Source: a virus
Virus record (IMG/VR): IMGVR_UViG_3300018080_000199
Span: 1 to 59,678 of that record
Length of the DNA stretch: 59,678 bases
Direction: 5' to 3' (one strand)
Part shown: positions 29,015-36,900 of the stretch, piece by piece
How positions within the stretch are numbered: the stretch's first letter is position 1
Layout of the letters: the number at the start of each line of letters is the position of its first letter
The notes under the pieces: model-generated
The model's input: only the letters and a program-made list of their open reading frames with translations
Database searches by the model: none
What the model was told of the DNA's origin: nothing
Position numbers and translations under genes: made by a program

Positions 29015-29622
29015 TGGGACTTAGAAATTTACACGGTAATATGTTATGCGCTATTGATACTGAGACAACTGGTCTTGATCCACGGAGACATGATATTATT
29101 CAGATTGCAATTCTACCACTCAACGAACATATTCAACCAGATAAAAGATTCCTTCCTTTTAACATCCATATTAAACCCTCACGCCCTGAGAATATTGAGC
29201 AATCAGCTATGAGAGTAAATAAAATTAATTTAGCACATTTAATGGTACATGGCATGGATTCTTTCCAAGCAGCAGATCTACTAGATGAATGGTTTGAGAA
29301 ATTACGACTACCACTTGGCAGAAAGATTGTACCTTTAGGTCAGAATTATGCTTTTGATAGAGGCTTCATACGAGAATGGTTAGGTCATTTAAATTATGAC
29401 CATCTATTTCATTATCATTATAAAGATACAATGATTGCTGCTCAATACATAAATGATAGGGCGGAAATCCATGGGAATTATCCGCCCTTTTCAAAAGGTA
29501 GTTTAAAACGTATTGCTAGTACTTTGGAAATTGATTATGAAAATGCACATGACGCTTTAGCAGACTGTGTTATTGTGTCTGAGTGCTATCGTCGGATGAT
29601 GAGGATGTATCTTGGGGTATAA
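29014..29622 (+). CDS. DnaQ-like 3'-5' exonuclease
   Basis: 202 residues, TAATG overlap, GGAGAAGATA upstream. Exo I is A-I-D-T-E-T-T-G-L-D-P, Exo II N-Y-A-F-D-R-G-F, and Exo III H-D-A-L-A-D near the end (N-A-H-D-A-L-A-D-C), giving the full DEDDh set. It degrades 3' ends for proofreading or repair, possibly in addition to the polymerase's own exonuclease domain. Its last 53 bases overlap the convergent glycosyltransferase gene. Confidence 0.9.
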   Translation: MGLRNLHGNMLCAIDTETTGLDPRRHDIIQIAILPLNEHIQPDKRFLPFNIHIKPSRPENIEQSAMRVNKINLAHLMVHGMDSFQAADLLDEWFEKLRLPLGRKIVPLGQNYAFDRGFIREWLGHLNYDHLFHYHYKDTMIAAQYINDRAEIHGNYPPFSKGSLKRIASTLEIDYENAHDALADCVIVSECYRRMMRMYLGV

Positions 29623-30850
29623 TCCATTCAGGATTGAAACGCTTAGACATATCATCCAGAATCTTACGATGGCGGAGAAACCTCTTAGGATTGCCGTTAC
29701 GTGAAGGCTCATAGCCTATGGCTTTCGCGTAGCGGCAATCTTCATTTACACAAGCATCAAAACACAAGAACCTGATCTTATCAATACCGAAAATCTTACA
29801 AAACCCAATTGCTAACTGTGCTGTAAGACTTGTATCCCTCATTCCAAGATCAACAGGTTTAAAGATAAAACGATTCTCAAACCCTCTCCCACAAGCCTGA
29901 GATAAAAAGCTCACCAACATTTTAGTTGTAATCTTATTAGGGACACAAGTATCTTTAAGATGTGGATCTTGCTGAATAACAAATAACGGATTCTCTAATC
30001 CAAGTTTCTCTACAACATGGATACTTTCATTAAGACATATTACTGGCCCATCATTATTGATATCATCCTTGCTAAGATAATCTAAACTTGGACCTTTCCC
30101 AATGATATTAGCATATTTGCCCTTAAACAGATCCTTAAATACTGAAGTATCTGAATGCGGCATCTCAGGATACCAACGCAATCTTCCAAAACGTTTTAAG
30201 TGCTTATCCATATAATCTTCTGTAGGCTTATGCCTACGAATAAGCGCATAAGTACCATCTGACAAGATGCGAACCTTTTTAGGTAATACAAATCCTTCGC
30301 CCATGAGTTTTTCCTCCTGTGAGTCTTTATACTTTCTACTAGCTTGATGATGCACGATAACGGGATTTTCAACCCGTCGCATAAGATCAAAGATTTTAAT
30401 ATATTCCTTAGGGAGTTCTCTAAAACCCCAATTTGGATGCCGTTTTATTACTCTATCCATGACCTCTTGATCATAGACTCTTGGATGTTGTTTTTGTAAT
30501 TCAATCCACTCATCTAGAAATTGAAACATGTAAGGACACTTCTTGATGAAGAGCGTGCCACTAAGAGCCTCCTTACCACGGAACCTATAATAATAGAATA
30601 CCCCATCAAAGATATCTTCTGGTGCTCTTTCAAATGTAGCATCTGCATCTACATAAAGAATATCCCCACATCGCATAAGAGCATGTTTAAGAAATTCTGG
30701 TTTTATAGCACAATTCCTTACCCATTCCCCACGATCTTCATACCCCTTGAAATAATACCCCACATTAAATTTTTGCAAACTAGTTTCAAGTGTCTTAATA
30801 ATATTCTCATACGGGGTATCTCTCGTATAAAATGCTACAACAGTATACAT
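29570..30850 (-). CDS. two-domain glycosyltransferase (GT plus DUF115-like)
   Basis: 426 residues. ATG at 30850 overlaps the radical-SAM stop; a GTG at 30853 is possible. The N-terminal half is GT-A-like, with I-L-Y-V-D-A-D-A-T-F supplying the D-x-D metal site and LSGTLFIKK following. The C-terminal half starts NIIGKGPSLDYL and resembles the DUF115/MptE-like domain found in flagellin and surface-glycan glycosyltransferases. It would add a sugar, on a surface or virion glycan perhaps. The last 53 bases are antisense to the exonuclease gene. Confidence 0.7.
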   Translation of the reverse strand: MYTVVAFYTRDTPYENIIKTLETSLQKFNVGYYFKGYEDRGEWVRNCAIKPEFLKHALMRCGDILYVDADATFERAPEDIFDGVFYYYRFRGKEALSGTLFIKKCPYMFQFLDEWIELQKQHPRVYDQEVMDRVIKRHPNWGFRELPKEYIKIFDLMRRVENPVIVHHQASRKYKDSQEEKLMGEGFVLPKKVRILSDGTYALIRRHKPTEDYMDKHLKRFGRLRWYPEMPHSDTSVFKDLFKGKYANIIGKGPSLDYLSKDDINNDGPVICLNESIHVVEKLGLENPLFVIQQDPHLKDTCVPNKITTKMLVSFLSQACGRGFENRFIFKPVDLGMRDTSLTAQLAIGFCKIFGIDKIRFLCFDACVNEDCRYAKAIGYEPSRNGNPKRFLRHRKILDDMSKRFNPEWIIPQDTSSSSDDSTQTQ

Positions 30851-31809
30851 CACACAAACTCCTTATGAGCCATATCCATAACAAGATAGCTAAGAACCTC
30901 ATTATATTTATCATAATAGCATTTCTTACATATACTTCCATTAAATGAGCTAGTATACTTAAACTCATTCCATCTACACATTCTGAATTTCTTTGGCATT
31001 GTCCGTAATTCATCACTAGCATATTGAACACCACAACATGGGTAAACATACCCATCAGCATTAATCGTGGGTTTAAGTAATGAGATATAACATTGTGGTG
31101 TCCCACGAGTAAAAATATTTCGATATTGAAATAATGCCTTATCTGTTATCTCTTTACAATTTCTTCTCACCATATCCATCATCTTAATAAGATACTCCTC
31201 ATTAGCATGAAGAATATCCTGTACAAAACGAATATGAGTTATATTAGGGGTTCTTTCTGCTAATTGACTAACTCGTATAGCTGTATTCATATTGGCACTA
31301 TCTGTTACCGTAAAACTAATCCCAATATCTACGTCAGGAAGTAAAGCACAAATCTTCTCAATAAGACAAGTATCATAAGAACCTTCAGGTTCATAAACAG
31401 ATATTCGAACCCAAGTAAGAGCCTGATTTAGTAAATCATAAGGGATCTTACCTCTAGGAATCACCATTCCATTTGTTACAAGGCCGCTCTTTATATTTAG
31501 AGATATTGCATGTTCAAGAATTTTTCCAAAATTAGAATGGACAGTAGGTTCACCACCACCCGTTATTGTCATTGACTCAGTACCAAGATTCGAGAATTCG
31601 TTAAGAATTTCCCGGATCTCTCCAATATCAAGCTCAAGACTTCTTTCTACTTTAGAACAAGAACACCAACTACATTTTTGATTGCACCGATTAGTAGGGA
31701 CAAATTGAATATGAATAGGTGTAATATGTCCATCCCTAACTGCATTAGGGTGTTTCAAAAGTTTCCATGGCATTTCTCCAGCAGCAGTATAACTAAGCTG
31801 TCGATACAT
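30850..31809 (-). CDS. radical SAM protein with SPASM-like C-terminus
   Basis: 319 residues, start behind GGAGTAAATC. T-N-R-C-N-Q-K-C-S-W-C-S carries the C-x3-C-x2-C cluster that binds 4Fe-4S and SAM; the SAM-contact motif G-G-G-E-P follows at the expected place. The C-terminal third has Y-P-C-C-G, C-R-W and C-K-K-C, a SPASM/Twitch-like set of auxiliary cluster ligands. Such enzymes modify peptides or sugars by radical chemistry. Lying between two glycosyltransferases, it probably belongs to one modification pathway. The palindrome at 31424-31438 is read as D-L-L-N-Q. Confidence 0.85.
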   Translation of the reverse strand: MYRQLSYTAAGEMPWKLLKHPNAVRDGHITPIHIQFVPTNRCNQKCSWCSCSKVERSLELDIGEIREILNEFSNLGTESMTITGGGEPTVHSNFGKILEHAISLNIKSGLVTNGMVIPRGKIPYDLLNQALTWVRISVYEPEGSYDTCLIEKICALLPDVDIGISFTVTDSANMNTAIRVSQLAERTPNITHIRFVQDILHANEEYLIKMMDMVRRNCKEITDKALFQYRNIFTRGTPQCYISLLKPTINADGYVYPCCGVQYASDELRTMPKKFRMCRWNEFKYTSSFNGSICKKCYYDKYNEVLSYLVMDMAHKEFV

Positions 31810-32533
31810 GATTTACTCCCCATTCCCTTCCACTATTACGTACAATTATACCTCGTCTAGCCTCATATAATCGTTTATTAAATTGTAGGGCTTTTCTACT
31901 TCGTCCTGGGCCATTACGTTCATGGTAAAGATGTACGCATCTAGCATTAATTGATATATACTTACAACCAAAATCTTGAAGTCTTGTCACAAAATCATTA
32001 TCATCATAGGCTTGCCCAATAAAATCTTCATCATAACCACCTATATGTAGGTAAAGCTCTCTACTCATTGCAAAAAGAAATGGGAGCTTAGTATTTAAAT
32101 CTGGTAATCTTTCATAAATTTCTTCACTATGTTTCCCGTACTTCTGAAGATAACGTAAATAATCCCCATTATCATCTTTACCTTGCGGTATTGCCAATCC
32201 CATTGGCTCATAAGCAATAGTTTGAGCTAATTGATTTATTAAATCATTATCTACATGATAAATTTCAGCACAAGATAATACTACAATATCACCCATAGCC
32301 TGCCTCACACCAATATTTAATGCGAACCCTGGTATCCTCCAGTGAGGATTCTTTAAATTATGATACCCAGTAAAAATATACTGTGTACCATGTTTATTCG
32401 CTATGGCTTGTGTGTCATCTGGTAAACCATCATTAACAATAATTATTTCTAGATTATGTCTATGAATACTCGGCAATGTTAATTGCAGTAAATGATCTCT
32501 ATGAAATGTCGTTAATATTAGACTAGTTAGCAT
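31793..32533 (-). CDS. family 2 glycosyltransferase
   Basis: 246 residues. It starts S-L-I-L-T-T-F-H-R-D and has I-I-I-V-N-D-G-L-P-D-D, the nucleotide-sugar binding loop of GT2 enzymes. The acceptor side shows YDEDFIGQAYDDNDFVTRL (E-D/D-D base region), close to galactosyl-type GT2 proteins. It overlaps both neighbours. The palindrome at 32232-32246 is read as D-L-I-N-Q. Substrate unknown. Confidence 0.82.
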   Translation of the reverse strand: MLTSLILTTFHRDHLLQLTLPSIHRHNLEIIIVNDGLPDDTQAIANKHGTQYIFTGYHNLKNPHWRIPGFALNIGVRQAMGDIVVLSCAEIYHVDNDLINQLAQTIAYEPMGLAIPQGKDDNGDYLRYLQKYGKHSEEIYERLPDLNTKLPFLFAMSRELYLHIGGYDEDFIGQAYDDNDFVTRLQDFGCKYISINARCVHLYHERNGPGRSRKALQFNKRLYEARRGIIVRNSGREWGVNHVSTA

Positions 32534-32777
32534 TTTTACAATCCATACAATTTAAGGCAGTTATTTCTTGATTTGTAAATTTACACCACATAACAATTTT
32601 AGGTGATCGACAACATTTTCTATCTATAGCTTTCTCATCTCTAAATCCACACTCTGGAATAATAGGGTGAAAAAGAAAAGGATCACCTCTATCCCTAATA
32701 TAACCCTCGGGGCAAGCTGGTGGCTTACCCCGAGGAGGAGCAAATTTATCACCGTTCTTTAAGAGTCTGAACCGCAT
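32523..32777 (-). CDS. cysteine-rich small protein, 84 aa
   Basis: Start at 32777 inside the tail of the upstream gene with a weak site (AGGG). Several Cys (C-P-E-G, E-C-G-F, K-C-C-R-S, W-C-K-F, C-M-D-C) suggest metal binding or disulfides. Function unknown. Confidence 0.55.
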   Translation of the reverse strand: MRFRLLKNGDKFAPPRGKPPACPEGYIRDRGDPFLFHPIIPECGFRDEKAIDRKCCRSPKIVMWCKFTNQEITALNCMDCKNAN

Positions 32778-33081
32778 TAATGAACCCTGTTAGATCGGAT
32801 GCCTTGATAGCATAATACCCACCAAGATCCATATTTGTAAGAATATCTTCTTTACCCTCAATTGTTACCGGGATCTTACTATTGCTAGCAATCTTGATCG
32901 CACCCTTGCATTCCTGAGGAGTTTTAAAATTTGAGACATAAACTATCCTAACCTTCTCTTTCACCCCTATTACGCACCCACTTGTACTGATCATACAACT
33001 CATCATTAGTACTAATAGTACTATCCAATGGACCTTCCACTGGTTCAATTGAAATTTCTCTTGCAGGAGTTTTAAGGGCAT
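32749..33081 (-). CDS. exported lipoprotein-like protein overlapping a membrane gene
   Basis: 110 residues, start at 33081 behind GGAGGTATTAAAAG. Basic n-region, a hydrophobic core WIVLLVLMMS and a Cys after S-T-S-G at about residue 36 resemble a lipoprotein signal, though the box is imperfect. The first 134 bases lie within the 32948 gene in another frame. A small membrane protein overlapped by an out-of-frame lipoprotein is the layout of Rz/Rz1 spanins, which fuse inner and outer membrane at lysis. This would imply a Gram-negative host; inference only. Confidence 0.5.
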   Translation of the reverse strand: MPLKLLQEKFQLNQWKVHWIVLLVLMMSCMISTSGCVIGVKEKVRIVYVSNFKTPQECKGAIKIASNSKIPVTIEGKEDILTNMDLGGYYAIKASDLTGFINAVQTLKER

Positions 33082-33142
33082 CTTTTAATACCTCCGCAAT
33101 AATCTTACTAACAAACCCAAGTATCCAGCTAAAAATTGCCAT
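32948..33142 (-). CDS. small membrane-associated protein, 64 aa
   Basis: ATG at 33142 behind GAGGAAAAAGAAAG. N-terminal amphipathic or membrane helix (AIFSWILGFVSKIIAEVLKD), then an acidic, soluble tail (ISIEPVEGPLDST, then DELYDQYKWVRNRGE). It is partner of the overlapping gene at 32749 in the spanin-like layout; it is short for an inner-membrane spanin. Confidence 0.5.
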   Translation of the reverse strand: MAIFSWILGFVSKIIAEVLKDALKTPAREISIEPVEGPLDSTISTNDELYDQYKWVRNRGEREG

Positions 33143-33275
33143 CTTTCTTTTTCCTCTTATTAGCTTGGGCAATTAAATATGCTGTATAAGCCCTATTTGC
33201 TTTCTCTTTAGAGGTATATATACAAGGGCCATTACCAATACGCCATTTACCATTTGAACATTTACGAACCGGCAT
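33129..33275 (-). CDS. small conserved-type phage protein, 48 aa
   Basis: ATG at 33275 (or 33278) behind AGGAG. The pattern M-P-V-R-K-C-S-N-G-K-W-R-I-G then a helix with K-A-N-R-A-Y is typical of short proteins encoded in phage structural or lysis clusters. Role unknown. It overlaps the next gene by 14 bases. Confidence 0.6.
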   Translation of the reverse strand: MPVRKCSNGKWRIGNGPCIYTSKEKANRAYTAYLIAQANKRKKKDGNF

Positions 33276-33481
33276 CATCGTCTCCTGAAACTCTTTAATG
33301 TTTTAGCAAGATTCACACGCCGGAGAAGAGTTGTATTACCAGTGCGTCTTGCTCGGGCTGCCATTTTTGTGAGGTTAAGAGTTCCTTTCTTAGTGATCTC
33401 ACCTTTTTTGGCTGATCGACGTAGCGCACCGGGTTTCTTAATTGCTTTCTTAATCCACTTCTTTTTACGTCGCTTCGCCAT
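33275..33481 (-). CDS. highly basic small protein, 68 aa
   Basis: Start at 33481 behind GGAGGGTTATC. About 40 percent Lys/Arg; KKWIKKAIKKPGALRRSAKK is a pattern often seen in small phage proteins near structural genes. Nucleic acid binding in the virion or in assembly is plausible. The palindrome at 33494-33508 lies immediately before its ribosome binding site and includes the stop of the preceding gene. Confidence 0.65.
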   Translation of the reverse strand: MAKRRKKKWIKKAIKKPGALRRSAKKGEITKKGTLNLTKMAARARRTGNTTLLRRVNLAKTLKSFRRR

Positions 33482-33505
33482 GATAACCCTCCTTAATTTA
33501 TAAAA

Positions 33506-33943
33506 TTACTTACGCGATTTAAACTTACTAAGTAATTGCTTAATAAGTGAGCTAACTTTCTCCTCGCCCCATGAAAGAACAATATCCCTAGCCGGTCCAG
33601 TGGCAAGTTCTTTAGCGGTTTTAAGGGCAGCAGCTTCAAGTTGCTTTGCCTCTTCTTTTGAGATCTTACCATCTGCTGCTGCTTTCTTAATTCCATTAGC
33701 TATAGGCTGTTGCTGTGCCATACCTTGAAGAAGGGCATCAATAGCTGCTTTCTCAGCATCGGATATATCCATCTTATCCATAATCTTTTTAACAAACGTC
33801 CGAAGTAAATGCCATAACCCCACAAAAACTGTTGCCACAATAAGTGCTGCAATATTAACCCACCACCCCTCCAATAATACATTATCCTTTGCTGCTGGCA
33901 CACTTGGCTCTAACGCTACAGTAGTTCCAACATCGCCTTCCAT
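33506..33943 (-). CDS. membrane protein, candidate holin
   Basis: 145 residues, start at 33943 behind GGAGGATGAATC. One transmembrane helix (about 29-50, IAALIVATVFVGLWHLL) after a short outside N-terminus, then a helical, Lys/Ala-rich cytoplasmic tail. Size and position next to the spanin-like pair would fit a holin of the one-helix type; there is no specific motif. Confidence 0.5.
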   Translation of the reverse strand: MEGDVGTTVALEPSVPAAKDNVLLEGWWVNIAALIVATVFVGLWHLLRTFVKKIMDKMDISDAEKAAIDALLQGMAQQQPIANGIKKAAADGKISKEEAKQLEAAALKTAKELATGPARDIVLSWGEEKVSSLIKQLLSKFKSRK

Positions 33944-33974
33944 GATTCATCCTCCATACTAATTTACTAAATCA

Positions 33975-33991
33975 AACTGGACAATCCAGTT
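33975..33991 (-). terminator. hairpin at the end of the large tail gene
   Basis: AACTGGA-TTG-TCCAGTT on the minus strand, seven pairs, overlapping the stop codon of the 1442-residue tail gene and followed by TGATTT. Weak terminator or RNA-stability element, directly followed by a genome palindrome (33960-33974). Confidence 0.4.
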
Positions 33992-36900
33992 ACTTATAAA
34001 TTACAAGCTGAGCATTATTTCCGCCTGTATTTTGTGCATAAGCAGCAGTATAAGTGGCATAAGAAGTATTTCCCCAGTACTTAGAATCATATAAAATATT
34101 AGAGAGTCGTTTATTCACTCCCCATACATAAGCAGTACTTGTAGTCATACTAGCAAAAAAGCTAAGAGGTAATTTTATTGGTATACGTGGCATTGTGCTA
34201 ATATTAGGTGGAGTATGGCCCATACTCCTATGTAATGCATTTATCTTAGCATAATTAATATTAGCATCAGAAATCATATTCCATAGAGCTAATCCACTTC
34301 CATATGAAGCAGGAGATTCACTTAAAGCAATATGTAAAGTTGTATTATAAGAGAACTGATCATCCCAATCTTGTGAACCAGGATTAGGAATATAACAACA
34401 ATAAGCTGGAACTTCAAGATATACAGCTTTTGCACCAGCTCTTTGAGCAGGTGTAACAGTAAATTGTAAATATCCTCCAGCATCAGATACAAAGAATTGA
34501 GCATAAGTATTTGAATCACTAACATTATATACAACCCAAAGAGTACCAGCAACACTTAAAGTAGTATCAGCTTTAAATGCAGCTAATGAATCATTTTGAG
34601 TATTATCCCATTCTGTTGCTGATCCAGGTGATCCATCAGGCATTCCAGCATTAGTATAACTATCAATACCTTGATAATATTGTTTAGCAGAATATCCAAT
34701 AACTACAGAAGCAGCAGCAATAGCGATATCATCCTCACCTTGTCTGCCAACTGCATCTGCACAATTAATAGTAACTGTATCTGATCCACTACCTCCATTT
34801 ATTGTTACTGCCACAGATTTAGATCCATTAACCCATCCAGTATTATCTGTGTAAGTAGGATTGATATTATCTAAAGGATCAGATTTAACAGGTAAAGTTA
34901 TATTCACATTTCCACTTGGAACATAAGTAGTATCTAATGCGCCATTCCCATCATGAGCCTGTATTGTAATATTAAATGGAGTTCCGCGTGTTATATTATA
35001 ATTATTTGAAGTAACATAGAAGCCTGGATATTGAGTTGCAACAATTACGCTATCATTAAACTGATCTTCCTGATAAAGTATTTCAGCTTCAATACGAATA
35101 TTATTTGGTAAACTTGACATATCTAATAAACAACCATCATATGCCCAAGCTCCATTTTCAAGATTTGCAAGAACATGTCCACCATTATTACTGGCATTTG
35201 AACCAGCATCAAGCCACGTTAATACTTGACCAGTCCCATGATTATAAGCAATAATTTTTAATGTTTCATTGTAAGAAGTATCTCTTGTCCCATTAGGATT
35301 AAGAGTCTCAATAAGTAAATAAAACACTTCCCCACTTACAATTTCACTTGGTGGTGTAATCTCAAGATAATCAGCATTTGCTGCTGTTACTGGCTGTCCA
35401 AACTCAATAGCAGTAACAACAGTCTGTGCTGTTATACCAGCTATTGTAAATTGTGAACTTGTCTTAGGATCATACTTATTAAGTTGATCCTCAGCAACAA
35501 AATTTCCAAAATCACTTCCAGAACCGCCTTTTATATATGTCCCAGAAAATGTATATGTGCCACCAGCCCCTAATGTTATACTCGTAAGCTCATTATCTCC
35601 AGAATCATAAAGCTTATCTTTTGGATCTGAAGTTACGAGATGAATATCAATGACCTCACCTACAAGTCCCCCGGAAAGTGTATAGTCCGCTATGACTGCT
35701 TCGCGTGCTACTGATGCTGGTATACTAGCCCAGGATAACGAGTCAACACGTGCTTCAATAATCAAGAACTCACCAGTCGTAACACTAGCATAATCTACTG
35801 CTGCAACAGTTATTGATGCGGTGTCTGATCCTGAGCCAAGAGTAATTTGCATTGTGTCACTAGACCAAGTACCACCCACAATATTAATATTAATGGTGTT
35901 AAGAACATCTGCTGGATCATTAGAGTTAAGATTCAAAGAAGCAGCAACATTCTCAGAAACCGTATTTCCATCTTCATCTTTAATTCGTATTGCTAATGAG
36001 AAATTAACTCCTCTCTCCACTTCTTCTGGTTCTTGAGTAAACTCAAGAGTATATTGAGGAGGCGGTGGAGGCGGTGGAGGCGGTGGAGGCGGTGGATCTC
36101 CAGGACCATTTTGATCTTCAGTAGGTACATCATATTCAATTTGTGCCCTACCATAACCCACATCACTTGGCATAGGATTACTTGCGCCTACTGGATAAGA
36201 AGGATCACCAGTCCAATAATTAGTATTCTCAAGAGGATTATTACCACCGTCTATATTACCAGCATTTGAAGCTAATTCCGCTTCAAGATGAATAACATTC
36301 TCTTGTGGATCATGATTTATTAAATCAAGAATCCCTCGAATATTATTACTACTAAGAACCGTAAAATCAAAAGTTGCCGGATCAAAATGTTGAAATTCTA
36401 ATGTACGAAGTATAGTATCAATAGCAATACGTCTCCAAGAATTACTATACCGATATCCCCACCATGATGCAGATAACACCACAAGACTCTCAATATTATA
36501 AATATAGAAGTCTTTTTCCAGAACACGTAGACCGAAAGTATTGATATTATTTGAGTACCGATACTCTCGCTCCACGCCTTCTTCTTCCGAATAATCTTTA
36601 CGCCATTTTGCTATAACGCGAGTATAAATATCCTCAGTACTACTAAAGCTTAATTGCATTGTTTTAAGAATTGTATCTGTCTCATCAATAGTACCAGGAG
36701 ATGAGGGGATCTCACTAAGGTATTTAATATATACAATACCATTATCAATAAATAAAGCACAACGAGATTGCCAAGCAATTTCTTCACATAAATCAAGAAC
36801 ATTAGGTTGATCAAAAACTGTAAAACCACAAGGATATTTTTGTAACTTAGTATTCACAGATGTAAAACTAACAGGGTCTGGAGTTAAAGAAGAATAAGTA

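Noticed and set aside
36033-36269. Plus-strand frame with W-R-R repeats opposite the poly-Pro tract
   Set aside because: It is simply the antisense reading of the GGAGGCGGT repeat in the tail gene.
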